Source: Nitrospira sp. (GTDB lineage Bacteria; Nitrospirota; Nitrospiria; Nitrospirales; Nitrospiraceae). Taken from it: 54,753 nucleotides of DNA. The stretch spans positions 127,596-182,348 of the forward strand of contig JABMDK010000014.1 of NCBI GenBank assembly GCA_015903995.1, written 5' to 3'. Shown piece after piece: positions 1 to 8,496 of the stretch. The notes beneath the pieces were generated by a model that did no database searches, was not told the DNA's origin, and saw only the letters and a list, made by a program, of their open reading frames with translations. Made by a program: the position numbers and the translations under genes. How positions within the stretch are numbered: the first letter of the stretch is position 1; the number at the start of each line of letters is the position of its first letter.

Positions 1-1
1 T

Positions 2-64
2 CTTGGACTCGAGAAAGCAACGAGGAAGGAATGGGCCGAAGACGTCAACACAGCGGCGGCTTAG
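2..64 (+). CDS. possible 3' end of an unidentified gene
   Basis: From base 2 one frame stays open to a TAG at 62-64 and reads LGLEKATRKEWAEDVNTAAA, which has the composition of a soluble protein C-terminus. Another plus frame is open to a TGA at 130-132 and cannot be excluded. The fragment is too short for a family call. Bases 65-235 hold nothing else I can support. Confidence 0.25.
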   Translation, partial: LGLEKATRKEWAEDVNTAAA

Positions 65-235
65 CTCTGGCTTCCGATCAGATTCCCGGGCTGGCCCAAT
101 ACAACATCTATCCAGGCCTTGTCACTTTCTGAGCCGGTCTTGCCAGGCCCTTAGCAAACCGATCAGCTCATGTTACTCTAGATAAGTAAGAAAAGGCAAG
201 TTTGAGGCCAAGCCGGCTCACTCGCGAACCCATGT

Positions 236-997
236 TCAATAGGCTGGCGGTGCGGAAAACGGTCGGTGAGAAAAAAGTGGAACGGCATGAAAGCTATCGA
301 ACCTCATCGTCGAGGTTCCCGCAAGAGCTAACCCAACCTGCCCCAACCCAAACGCTTGGTCTTCAATGGACAAGACAAGCGTTCCATCCACAAACACTTC
401 GATGAAATCCTTGCTGATAATGGTATTCCGCTGCACCCTGAGCGAGTGCCACTCAACCGGTTTCAGATTGACCGATGCATGACCGAGTACTGTTGCAAGT
501 CCGTCAGAAAGCCGAACAAATCGAACCTGTCGAGAGAGGAGGTCGACGATCGCAGTGTAAAAATTCCTCGCGTCACGCAGCCCCAAGACAACCCCGCCAG
601 AACCGACAGCCCCTTCCGGCGTATGAAATCGAACGCTCAGGTCAGGGTATTCATACTGCATTCCTTCGGCCAACAGAAGCTGGTAACAATTCTGAGTACA
701 GGTCGAAGAGCCAGTGACGACTTGTGGAGGAGAAGGCGCCGTCGCATGACCCTGGACCACCCACTCCGCAAGCGGCTCGTCAGTGGAACTCCTCTTGACG
801 AAACTGGTGGGCTGGGCGTTAGGGAGATCCTGATCGAAGGTCCACTTTTGAAAAAGCCCGCCCGTTGCCTGCTTCCTGAGATTGGCAGCCTTTTCCTCAC
901 GGGTTTCGTTCGAAACTGCGTACGCGGAGAGAGAGCCCAGCAGCAGACTGATGCCGGTGACAAGGGAGATACAGACTATCCTGGGAGTTCGTCTCAT
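236..997 (-). CDS. secreted LamG/DUF1080-like beta-sandwich protein
   Basis: About 253 residues from the ATG at 997. That start was chosen because it opens a classical signal peptide (MRRTPRIVCISLVTGISLLL, then Ala-Tyr-Ala), whereas the longer open frame adds low-quality sequence in front. The mature part has the pattern of a concanavalin/LamG-like fold: a WTFDQ strand near the start, a GGVVLGLRDARNFY strand in the middle, then WHSLRVQRN and FIEVFVDGTLVLS. Such domains usually bind sugars or surfaces and no catalytic residues are evident. A small unidentified gene lies just upstream on the same strand. Confidence 0.7.
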   Translation of the reverse strand: MRRTPRIVCISLVTGISLLLGSLSAYAVSNETREEKAANLRKQATGGLFQKWTFDQDLPNAQPTSFVKRSSTDEPLAEWVVQGHATAPSPPQVVTGSSTCTQNCYQLLLAEGMQYEYPDLSVRFHTPEGAVGSGGVVLGLRDARNFYTAIVDLLSRQVRFVRLSDGLATVLGHASVNLKPVEWHSLRVQRNTIISKDFIEVFVDGTLVLSIEDQAFGLGQVGLALAGTSTMRFDSFHAVPLFSHRPFSAPPAY

Positions 998-1041
998 GAC
1001 GACGCACGATCGAGTTGGCTCACACACCGACAGGATCCGCA

Positions 1042-1311
1042 CTACTTTGATCTTCCCGTGTTCTTGATTTGGAGAATCTCGCGCTGCAGTCGGTCCCGCT
1101 CGGCAAGAATCTTCTTCCTCCGCTGCCCCCGATTCAAGATCCACCACCGCAGCTTCTCACTGAACGTCACGGTCGGCGGTGCAGCACTGCCGCCGGGAGC
1201 CTCCTGAAACGAATAGCCGTCATGGCTGTCACGTTGTTCGAAAAATCGCCGGTACAAATGATCGTACAAGCCTTTTCCTGGCTCACCGCCTGCCATATCC
1301 ACTCCATCCAC
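1042..1311 (-). CDS. small hypothetical basic protein
   Basis: Eighty-nine residues, or 84 if the internal ATG (MAGGEPGKG) is used. The C-terminal half is rich in Arg/Lys and predicted helical (RGQRRKKILAERDRLQREIL), possibly a short coiled coil or nucleic-acid-binding tail. No signal peptide, membrane segment or recognisable domain. The stop is about 45 bases before the start of the LamG-like gene, so the two may be co-transcribed. Not recognised as a family; the call rests on composition and position. Confidence 0.45.
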   Translation of the reverse strand: MDGVDMAGGEPGKGLYDHLYRRFFEQRDSHDGYSFQEAPGGSAAPPTVTFSEKLRWWILNRGQRRKKILAERDRLQREILQIKNTGRSK

Positions 1312-1548
1312 TGACTTGAAGCATTTACTCTCCCAGTTCGTTCACCAACAGAACGACGCCGAACTCATCGCGGGCAACATCATCACTGCCCTCGTTTGCG
1401 TCCCTTTGGGAAGAAGAGGTCCTGAACCGATCCTCACTCACTGCGCCATGAATACTACCTGGGCTCAATGCAGCTCTGCAAGCGACATTGCCCACTGTGC
1501 TATCATCGGCCACACAACGTCGTGGCCTGATATGAGCAGACTCTCACC

Positions 1549-3084
1549 ATGAAACGCATTCATCCCTTCACGCAGGTGTGGCACTGTTGGGTCTTCGTCG
1601 GGACAGCGCTGCTCCTGCAGCCTCTGTCCAGTCAGGCTCAGTCACCAACGGCGCCCCTTGAGGCTGCCATCGAATCTCTCTCAGCAGATCGGATGCTCTC
1701 AAACATCCGAACCCTCAGCGGACCAACATTCAATGGGAGGCAAAGCGGCACGACTGATGATCTGCGATCGGCGCAGTGGGTGGCGCAAGAGTTTCTCTCG
1801 ACAGGCCTGCGCCTGCCGCTCATTCGCAACAGTTCGCTCACACCCGCTTTCCCAAGCGGAAAGGACGGCACCTCATCAGGCGCAATGACAACAGTGATTC
1901 CGGCTCCCCTCATGGCACCATATCCGGCATTGCGGGTCGGCACTGCAGATCAGCTGGCTACCAAGAATCTTGGCTCAGATTATCTCCCGATATTTGATTC
2001 TCCCTCTGCCGATATCCAGGCCCCAATCGTGTTCGTCGGATATGGCATTGTCGATACGGCGCATGGCATCGACGACTATGCCGGAGTCGACGTGAACAAT
2101 TGTATCGTGCTGTTCCTGCGGGGCAAGCCGGAGCATTATTCACATCCTGTCAGCCACGCCGATAAGGTGAAGGTTGCGCAAAATCGCGGGGCAGTCGGCT
2201 ATCTGACGGCGACCGGTCCTCTTCTCCATCCCTATGAGATTCGCCGGGGTGTCACCGGTAACCCCAGTGCCTTTTATGGACAGTTGTCGCCTGATCAAGC
2301 CATTCCTGGCGCCTGGATCAGCACGACACTCGCCCAAGAACTTCTCACCGAGTTGAACAAAACCGGTCCCGACCGCCTTCGCACCATTCAGGAACGACTG
2401 AACCATGCAGCGTCATCACAGGCCACACACACAAACCGATTTGCCTCGCTTCACTGGGAGACTGCAACGGAGGACGGCCCCTTAGTCAATGTGATAGGGA
2501 TGATCCCTGGAACCGGAACAGAAACCCTGATCATCGGAGCCCATCGCGATCACTTCGGTCGTCCGGGAGGGGTACTGTTCCCTGGCGCGGATGACAATGC
2601 CTCAGGAACGGCAGTCATCTTAGAGGTGGCACATGCACTCGCTAAATTACAAGTGCGTCCCTCTCAAACGATCCTCTTCATCTCATTTAGCGGCGAGGAA
2701 CGCGATCTGCTCGGCTCACGCCTCTACACATCCCGGCCGATCATTCCCCTCAATACCACGAAGGCTATGATCAACATCGACCATGCGGGCGTCGGCAATG
2801 GACGACTCACTGTCGGCGTAACAGGATTAGAGAAGGAGGTCCTTCTGGAAGCAGGGAAAACCGCCGGCATTCACGAGAAACTGGATCTCTATGGGTTTTT
2901 CCCCGGAGGCGACCATGTGCCATTCAAGGAAGCCGGCGTGCCGACCGTTACCGTGGTGAGTGGCGGGGTGCATCCACACTTTCACCAACCCACAGATACC
3001 GCCGATACCATCGAATCAGAAATCCTAACATCCACCGCTCGGTATGTCCTGGCCATAACCTGGCAGCTGGCCTATAGGCCATGA
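1549..3084 (+). CDS. secreted M28-family zinc aminopeptidase with PA-type insert
   Basis: A 511-residue protein with an N-terminal signal peptide (hydrophobic stretch, then SSQAQS near residue 31). The first half contains a PA-like region around residues 155-235 (PIVFVGYGIVD, VLFLRGKPEH). The C-terminal M28 domain keeps the cocatalytic zinc pattern: GAHRDHFG near 330, PGADDNASGTA near 345-355, SFSGEERDLLGS near 382 with the catalytic glutamate pair, NIDHAG near 409, and HPHFHQPTDT near 475. Family knowledge: removes N-terminal residues from peptides in periplasm or medium. Standard length, apparently intact and monocistronic. Confidence 0.9.
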   Translation: MKRIHPFTQVWHCWVFVGTALLLQPLSSQAQSPTAPLEAAIESLSADRMLSNIRTLSGPTFNGRQSGTTDDLRSAQWVAQEFLSTGLRLPLIRNSSLTPAFPSGKDGTSSGAMTTVIPAPLMAPYPALRVGTADQLATKNLGSDYLPIFDSPSADIQAPIVFVGYGIVDTAHGIDDYAGVDVNNCIVLFLRGKPEHYSHPVSHADKVKVAQNRGAVGYLTATGPLLHPYEIRRGVTGNPSAFYGQLSPDQAIPGAWISTTLAQELLTELNKTGPDRLRTIQERLNHAASSQATHTNRFASLHWETATEDGPLVNVIGMIPGTGTETLIIGAHRDHFGRPGGVLFPGADDNASGTAVILEVAHALAKLQVRPSQTILFISFSGEERDLLGSRLYTSRPIIPLNTTKAMINIDHAGVGNGRLTVGVTGLEKEVLLEAGKTAGIHEKLDLYGFFPGGDHVPFKEAGVPTVTVVSGGVHPHFHQPTDTADTIESEILTSTARYVLAITWQLAYRP

Positions 3085-3241
3085 ATGGCCGCACATCGCC
3101 TCACGGAAAGGCCGGCGACGATCGTCATTCATCAAGGATGAAGAGGATCAGATTCAAACGTATCGATCAACCGCCCATTGCAATCAGCGATTGACGACAC
3201 TGCGGGAAATACGACAACGCGGGTGCAACTAGGGCACACCC

Positions 3242-3658
3242 CTACGGCATCTCGTCGAGTAACCCGGACTCGATCGGAGGCAAGGGAGCCGTTTCGCGTG
3301 GCGGCCCGGGAAGGACAGTTGGGCTCCCTGCCTGATTCGCACCTTGGATAAGCCCGATGGACAGTTGCGGTCCGAATGTCATCACCGCTCCACTCCAAGC
3401 CTGTCCACTCGTCGGATTCCGAAAGTTGAAGGACTGAAAGTTCGGGGCTGGTGTATAGAGAAACCCCTGCGTTCCCTGGTTATCTATGTACAGCGTGCCG
3501 GCGGCGAATTTAAACAACGGAGAAACCCCTCCAGCAAACGACCGTACGCTCGACGCACTTTGCGCGAAGACTGAGACATCGGCACAAAGCACAGCCACCC
3601 CCAGCAAACACAACACACCGCCCGCTTCCTTCCGACGACGAGAGGGATTAATATTCAT
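3242..3658 (-). CDS. hypothetical exported protein
   Basis: About 138 residues from the ATG at 3658 (MNINPSRRRKEAGG). That start begins a positively charged n-region followed by a hydrophobic core and a VFAQS cleavage-like site. The mature part is rich in Gly, Ser, Pro and Phe with no cysteine pairs or known motif, and it ends in a proline-rich tail. It diverges from the TolC-family gene, so bases 3659-3721 must hold both promoters. Probably secreted, function unknown. Confidence 0.55.
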   Translation of the reverse strand: MNINPSRRRKEAGGVLCLLGVAVLCADVSVFAQSASSVRSFAGGVSPLFKFAAGTLYIDNQGTQGFLYTPAPNFQSFNFRNPTSGQAWSGAVMTFGPQLSIGLIQGANQAGSPTVLPGPPRETAPLPPIESGLLDEMP

Positions 3659-3709
3659 GACAGGTTCCATCAGACACATTATAGTATGCACGCGTTCAGA
3701 TCGTCGATC

Positions 3710-3716
3710 AAGGAGG
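3710..3716 (+). promoter_or_regulatory. ribosome binding site of the TolC-family gene
   Basis: A perfect AAGGAGG five bases before the ATG at 3722. It decides between this start and an in-frame ATG at 3686 that would lie upstream of the site. Confidence 0.75.
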
Positions 3717-3721
3717 GATGT

Positions 3722-5287
3722 ATGAACGGCAACTCCTCAGCCAGCCCCCGACGGCTGGCAATCCTGCTGCTCGCCGGCTTGGGGTGGCTCTCATCCCAAC
3801 CTGCAAGCTGGGGAATGGATATCACACAACCAATTCCTGGCGAACGGCGTGAAACGGTCTCACTGGCTGACGCCGCGGTCCGCGCACTCCAGCACAATCT
3901 CGACATCAGCATCAGCCGCCACAACAAAGAAAGCCGGTTGGCCGACATTATCGTCGAACAATCCAAGTTCGACCCGAATCTGAGCATCAACGGTCAATAT
4001 AACCGAACGGTGAACCCGCTCAATCGACCCGTGTTCGGAGGAACGCAAGGCATCCTCGATCAGATCACGACGTTCGATCAACGCAGCCATTCCGTGACCG
4101 TGGATGCCTCAACCAACCTCATCACCGGCGGTAATTTCGACGTGAACTATGCCCCGGCACGAAGCAGCGTGAATCAAAATGTCGCCAGAGGGTTCTTGTT
4201 CAATCCCTCCTGGACGGGCGGCCTGGCCTTCACATTCACGCAGCCGTTGCTCAGAAACGCCGGGATCGCAATCAATAAGACCTTCATCAAGGTCGCGCAA
4301 AACAATGCCGAAGTCGAGCAGCATGTGTTTCGAGACCGCGTGATGACCGTCGTCTCCACGGTAGAACAGACCTATTGGGAGCTGGTATTTGCGAACGAAA
4401 ATTTGAAAGTCGCACAGGCAGCCTTGAAGGCTGCGGAAGAACTCTTGGCCACGAACCGCGCCAAGGCGAAAGCGGGTGTCATGTCGATCGTCGATGTGCT
4501 CCAAGCTGAAGCCGCTATGGCATCACGGGTCGAGCAGGTGTTGGTGGCGGAGAAATCCATTCGTGACCAAGAAGATCAATTACGGCGTCTCTTGAATCCA
4601 GGCGAAGAAGAATTGCGTCAGGACATGCGCCTGACACCCACCGACAGCCCCGTCACGGTCCTGGAGCCCCTCAGTCTCCAGGAAGCCATCGACATCGCGA
4701 TCGAACAACGTCCGGAAATCACCCAGGCAAAAAAACAGATCGAGTCCGGTGAACTCAACAAGCAGTTCGCCCGCAATCAATTGCTGCCGACCCTGTCGTT
4801 TCAAGGCACCCTCGGGCTTGCCGGCCTCGGCGGCGACTACAGTGAAGCCTTTACCAGGAACTTCAGCGGCGACTTCTACAATTATGGAGCGGGGCTGGTC
4901 CTCAGTTATCCGCTCGGCAACCGCGCGGCTGTCAGTACGTATAACAAACGCCAACTGGAGGCGAAGAATGCGGAAGCCGCACTCACCAACGTGCGTCAAC
5001 AAATCATCGTCGGCGTTCGAGAAGCGGTGCGCCGAGTCCAAACCGACTTCAAGCGCATCGAGACGACTCGCTCTGCACGCATCATGGCCGAAAAGCAGCT
5101 GCAAGCCGAGCAGGAACGGTTGAAGGTCGGCCTCAGCACGACCCGCTTCGTGCTCGATTTCCAACGCGACCTGGCCACGGCCCAAGGAAACGAGCTGCGG
5201 GCTGTCGTCGATTACAACAAGTCACTCTCCAACCTTGCACGTCATAAGGCAACCACTTTGGACCGCTATCATCTCGAACTCTCGTAA
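3722..5287 (+). CDS. TolC-family outer-membrane efflux protein
   Basis: About 521 residues from the ATG at 3722, chosen because AAGGAGG at 3710-3716 sits five bases upstream and the start opens a signal peptide (RRLAILLLAGLGWLSS). The body shows the two-fold OEP repeat: an N-terminal LADAAVRALQHNLDI segment, long helices (RAKAKAGVMSIVDVLQAEAA near 260), and a second repeat starting LQEAIDIAIEQRPEI near 320 and ending in RLKVGLSTTRFVLDFQRDLA. Family role: trimeric outer-membrane channel for tripartite efflux or type I secretion. No pump or adaptor genes are adjacent, so the partner is encoded elsewhere. Confidence 0.92.
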   Translation: MNGNSSASPRRLAILLLAGLGWLSSQPASWGMDITQPIPGERRETVSLADAAVRALQHNLDISISRHNKESRLADIIVEQSKFDPNLSINGQYNRTVNPLNRPVFGGTQGILDQITTFDQRSHSVTVDASTNLITGGNFDVNYAPARSSVNQNVARGFLFNPSWTGGLAFTFTQPLLRNAGIAINKTFIKVAQNNAEVEQHVFRDRVMTVVSTVEQTYWELVFANENLKVAQAALKAAEELLATNRAKAKAGVMSIVDVLQAEAAMASRVEQVLVAEKSIRDQEDQLRRLLNPGEEELRQDMRLTPTDSPVTVLEPLSLQEAIDIAIEQRPEITQAKKQIESGELNKQFARNQLLPTLSFQGTLGLAGLGGDYSEAFTRNFSGDFYNYGAGLVLSYPLGNRAAVSTYNKRQLEAKNAEAALTNVRQQIIVGVREAVRRVQTDFKRIETTRSARIMAEKQLQAEQERLKVGLSTTRFVLDFQRDLATAQGNELRAVVDYNKSLSNLARHKATTLDRYHLELS

Positions 5288-5294
5288 CGTTCTC

Positions 5295-6002
5295 ATGGCG
5301 TCCGGGCCGGATCGGCCGACTCCAAGTCAAGTTGTCACTGGGGGAGCAGCGCTCGCGCTGCTCCCCAGTGCGGCAACATTCGGATATTATGGTCTTCCTG
5401 CTTACCTCAGAGCACAGCTCCTCGTTCAACTCACACCGCAGTTTCTCGCCTACGTAGGACTGAGTCTCTGGGCTGCCCATACCCCACAGCTCTCGGCACA
5501 ACTTGGGTTAGAAAGGAGAAAGATACGGAGCGGGATCCAGTGGGGAGTCTTGACGGGATTGTTGTTGGGCAGTCTGAATACCGTTGTGATTCTGGCAGTC
5601 TATCCATCCTTGGGTTTCGACATCACCTTTTTGAAGCTGACACCTCACGGTCGACTCCCCGTCCTGCTCATGGTGCCGTGGCTCATCTGCGGCATTGCAC
5701 TGTTCGTGGAGGTGAACTTTCGTGGCTTCCTCCTGGGCCGACTGGCCGAACTCGAATCGCAGTGGCTGGGGACCGACTCGCGCCAACGACCGGCACTCCT
5801 CGCTCTTGCAGTCAGTGCCCTGACATTTGCATTCGACCCGTTCATGGTGAATACTTTTCAACATCTCCACTGGATCGCACTCTGGGATGGATTCATCTGG
5901 GGAAGCATTTGGCTCAGAACATGTAATCTCTACATCACGATCGTGGCGCATGCGGTCGAAGTCATCATCATGTACAGTGCGGTCAGAGCGGCGATAGGAT
6001 AA
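5295..6002 (+). CDS. CPBP (CAAX/Abi) family intramembrane protein
   Basis: About 235 residues from the ATG at 5295, eight bases after the TolC-type stop, with several hydrophobic helices. The CPBP signature is partly kept: VEVNFRGFLLG matches motif 1 (EExxxR) with the first glutamate replaced by valine, FQHLH fits motif 2 (FxxxH), and HAVE near the end fits motif 3. The family includes CAAX-type and bacteriocin-processing intramembrane metalloproteases. The altered motif 1 leaves activity uncertain. A strong hairpin covers codons 14-26 (see 5336-5370). Confidence 0.75.
   Translation: MASGPDRPTPSQVVTGGAALALLPSAATFGYYGLPAYLRAQLLVQLTPQFLAYVGLSLWAAHTPQLSAQLGLERRKIRSGIQWGVLTGLLLGSLNTVVILAVYPSLGFDITFLKLTPHGRLPVLLMVPWLICGIALFVEVNFRGFLLGRLAELESQWLGTDSRQRPALLALAVSALTFAFDPFMVNTFQHLHWIALWDGFIWGSIWLRTCNLYITIVAHAVEVIIMYSAVRAAIG
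5336..5370. repeat. strong hairpin just inside the CPBP gene
   Basis: GGGGAGCAGCGC (5341-5352) is followed after TC by its exact complement GCGCTGCTCCCC (5355-5366), and CACTG/CAGTG extends the stem with one bulged G. It lies 50-80 bases after the TolC-family stop. There is no T-run, so it is not a classical terminator. Confidence 0.6.
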
Positions 6003-6083
6003 GAACCTGAGGATCTGTTGGCCTGTTGATTGGAATCCAATGCAACAGATCATCAGATCAATAGATCGCCGAATAATTCGCTC

Positions 6084-7109
6084 ATGAATCCTTCCTTCTC
6101 CAGCTATCTGGTCAACGATGTCTTTGGCGATCCCAGCGTTTATGTGGAGATTCGCTGGTCCAAGCGAGCCTTGCTCTTTGATCTTGGCCACAATGAAGGG
6201 CTGGGACCGACCAGATTGCTCAGGGCAGAAGACATTTTTGTCTCTCATACACACATGGACCATTTCATCGGATTCGACGCCGTTCTTCGTGTCGCGCTTG
6301 GGCGAGGCAAGACACTCAGGCTCTTCGGTCCTCCTGGGCTCATCGAGAACGTGCAAGGCAAGCTGAGGGGCTATACCTGGAATCTCGTGGATGGCTACCC
6401 CCTCACTATCCACGTACGGGAGTTCCACAAGGGCGAGTTTCGCCAGACTGTGTTCAGAGCGAGTGATGGGTTTCAGCCGTCCGAACAAGCAACCTTTCCA
6501 GCCTTGCCCACCATCGGTCCACTCTTCAGCGTGCTGGAGGATCCGATGTTCGCTGTGAACGCGGTGGCCCTAAATCATCAGATTCCCTCATTTGCCTACT
6601 CGCTGGAAGAGCAATTTCATATCAACGTCAACAAACAGAAATTGCACGAGGCAGGGCTACGGGTCGGCGCGTGGCTCAAAGACGTGAAGCAACATATCTG
6701 GCAAGGCAAGCCGGACGATTTCCGCTTCACCGTGGCACTCTACGACGAGCATCGACGAGCAGAGCAGGAATTTATACTAGGAGAAGTAAAGGAACGGTTC
6801 TTGACGATCTCACGAGGGCAAAAAATCGCTTACGTCGTCGACGCACGTTACGACGAAGAGAATGAAGCCAAGATCGTCGCGCTCGCTCGCGGCGCGGACA
6901 TCTTCTATTGTGAGTCGCCTTATCTGGATTGTGATGCAGGAAAAGCTTACGGCCGGTATCATTTGACAGCCAGGCAAGCCGGCATCATAGCCCAAAAGGC
7001 TGAAGTGCGCGATCTCGTGGTATGTCACTTTTCGCCTCGCTACACTGGCCAGGGGGAAGCGTTGGAGAGGGAAGCAATGGACACGTTTCACGGACACGAA
7101 GGAGGATAG
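6084..7109 (+). CDS. metallo-beta-lactamase-fold hydrolase, RNase Z-like
   Basis: About 341 residues from the ATG at 6084 (MNPSFSSYLVNDVFGD). The longer open frame begins in low-complexity sequence without a ribosome site. The zinc motif HTHMDHFIGFD (HxHxDH, near residue 55) follows the fold's opening LLFDLGHNEGLG. A later aspartate strand (YVVDARYDEEN) and C-terminal CHFSPRYTG complete the binuclear site pattern. The arrangement resembles the RNase Z/ElaC group, which matures tRNA 3' ends, but it has a long central insertion and the substrate cannot be fixed. The GTG of the next gene is four bases after its stop. Confidence 0.8.
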   Translation: MNPSFSSYLVNDVFGDPSVYVEIRWSKRALLFDLGHNEGLGPTRLLRAEDIFVSHTHMDHFIGFDAVLRVALGRGKTLRLFGPPGLIENVQGKLRGYTWNLVDGYPLTIHVREFHKGEFRQTVFRASDGFQPSEQATFPALPTIGPLFSVLEDPMFAVNAVALNHQIPSFAYSLEEQFHINVNKQKLHEAGLRVGAWLKDVKQHIWQGKPDDFRFTVALYDEHRRAEQEFILGEVKERFLTISRGQKIAYVVDARYDEENEAKIVALARGADIFYCESPYLDCDAGKAYGRYHLTARQAGIIAQKAEVRDLVVCHFSPRYTGQGEALEREAMDTFHGHEGG

Positions 7110-7112
7110 TGC

Positions 7113-7424
7113 GTGAACGATCTTGGCAAGTATGTACTCTATTTCATCATGGGCGGCTCGATCGTGAGCTTCTCCACCTATCTTGGGTCGCAGGGCAAAT
7201 CATTCCTCGCTGCCATGGCCAGCACCTTTCCGGCCATCACCGGGGTGACCTTTATCCTGCTCTATATCAGCGGCGGTGGGGTCACAACCGTCGACTATCC
7301 CTGGACCGTTTATGTCGTCGCCATGATCATGGGCATCCCCCGCCTCGGCTTCTGGCCGGCGATGGCTGGATCGCTTGTGCTGTACATGGGATGTGTGGGG
7401 CTGGTGAAGCTGGTATTGAGATAG
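7113..7424 (+). CDS. DUF3147-like small membrane protein
   Basis: A 103-residue protein with a GTG start at 7113 preceded by GGAGG at 7101-7105. Four predicted membrane helices cover nearly all of it (YVLYFIMGGSIVSF; an alanine/threonine-rich helix; YPWTVYVVAMIMGIP; GSLVLYMGCVGLVKL). Length and layout match small inner-membrane proteins of the DUF3147 type, whose function is unknown. It is tightly coupled to the upstream hydrolase gene. Confidence 0.6.
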   Translation: MNDLGKYVLYFIMGGSIVSFSTYLGSQGKSFLAAMASTFPAITGVTFILLYISGGGVTTVDYPWTVYVVAMIMGIPRLGFWPAMAGSLVLYMGCVGLVKLVLR

Positions 7425-7463
7425 ATCGCACGAGAGGATCTACATCTTCATCACCTCACCACA

Positions 7464-8039
7464 CTAGGCTTGTTCTTCGAAATGCAGTCGATTGATCTCC
7501 CCGAGAGCCGACACCATTCGATCAAGCACCGCCGTGACGGATTGGCTGGCCAGATGGGATGGCCCATCAGTTCCAGACCAAATATCCGGCGGGTCAGCCA
7601 TTTTATGCACGTTCTGACAGAACCGGCCGATCATCTGCTTCCAGTAAGCTGGTCCGGCCCCTTCACCGAGAACCTGGCCACGGTCTTGTGAAAAAGGCCG
7701 ATCGAATTGCCCGGCCCGCTGTTGCCACATCTCTTCCATTGCCCGTTGCCGGTCCATACCGAGACCGAGCCCGCTCGCTCGTTCATTGAGCGCGGCAAAC
7801 AGTCCACCGACAATGTGATCGACCTGCGCCTGAGGAAACACGCCGACGCAGGCCTGCATCAGCAAATACTTGTGAAAGAGAAACACTTCCGCACTGATGT
7901 GAGAATCGTCCGCGGAAGGGGCATACACCCGGGCAAGTTCACGAAGGGCCTCCGCCGAGGGCCCGCCCAACGCCGAACCGAGCAGCGGCATAATCCGCCG
8001 GCCTAGATCGAGATACTCGGCATTCGTGAGCAATGTCAT
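7464..8039 (-). CDS. hypothetical soluble helical protein
   Basis: A 191-residue, largely helical, cytosolic-looking protein with no signal peptide, membrane span, metal motif or recognised domain. It is convergent with the DUF3147-like gene and lies nine bases downstream of the UPF0145 gene, so the two probably form an operon. Confidence 0.6.
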   Translation of the reverse strand: MTLLTNAEYLDLGRRIMPLLGSALGGPSAEALRELARVYAPSADDSHISAEVFLFHKYLLMQACVGVFPQAQVDHIVGGLFAALNERASGLGLGMDRQRAMEEMWQQRAGQFDRPFSQDRGQVLGEGAGPAYWKQMIGRFCQNVHKMADPPDIWSGTDGPSHLASQSVTAVLDRMVSALGEINRLHFEEQA

Positions 8040-8047
8040 ACAGCCAG

Positions 8048-8368
8048 TTACTCAACAACAATCGCCGTCCCATTCGCACTGACCATCAACATGCTGCTGT
8101 TGGTGCCGATGGTTTCATAGTCGATGTCGATGCCGACGATCGCATTGGCGCCGAGATTCTTGGCCTGTTCCTGCATTTCTTCCAGCGCGATCGTCTTCGC
8201 CTTTCGGAGCTCCTTCTCATAGCCCGCCGAGCGGCCCCCGACGATGTCCCGAATCGACGCGAAAAAATCCCGAAAGATATTCGCGCCGAGAATCGCGTCC
8301 CCTGATACCAATCCCAAATACTTCACCGCCTTCTTGCCTTCGATATTGTTAGTCGTCGATAGAATCAT
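8048..8368 (-). CDS. UPF0145 / YbjQ-family protein
   Basis: About 106 residues from the ATG at 8368, with GAGGAGG a few bases upstream deciding this start over the 8-codon-longer frame. Family hallmarks: N-terminal [12 protein letters not shown], then [20 protein letters not shown], a central helix of charged residues, and the C-terminal [18 protein letters not shown] strand pair. Members form pentameric rings of unproven function, sometimes called putative heavy-metal-binding proteins. Length is normal. Confidence 0.88.
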   Translation of the reverse strand: MILSTTNNIEGKKAVKYLGLVSGDAILGANIFRDFFASIRDIVGGRSAGYEKELRKAKTIALEEMQEQAKNLGANAIVGIDIDYETIGTNSSMLMVSANGTAIVVE

Positions 8369-8496
8369 GGCGCCTCCTCGTACAGTGTCCACATCCTCTC
8401 ATCCTACCAACCGATCAACAAGTCTTTCCTCGATCCCGTTGAAGCGACACCGTAAGACTGCTAGCATCATCCATTTGGAAACCTTGGGAGAATACT

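Noticed and set aside
356..1207. 283-residue plus-strand open frame
   Set aside because: Antisense to the LamG-like gene, which has a clean signal peptide and fold pattern.
5508..6488. 326-residue minus-strand open frame
   Set aside because: Antisense to the CPBP and hydrolase genes, with low-complexity composition.
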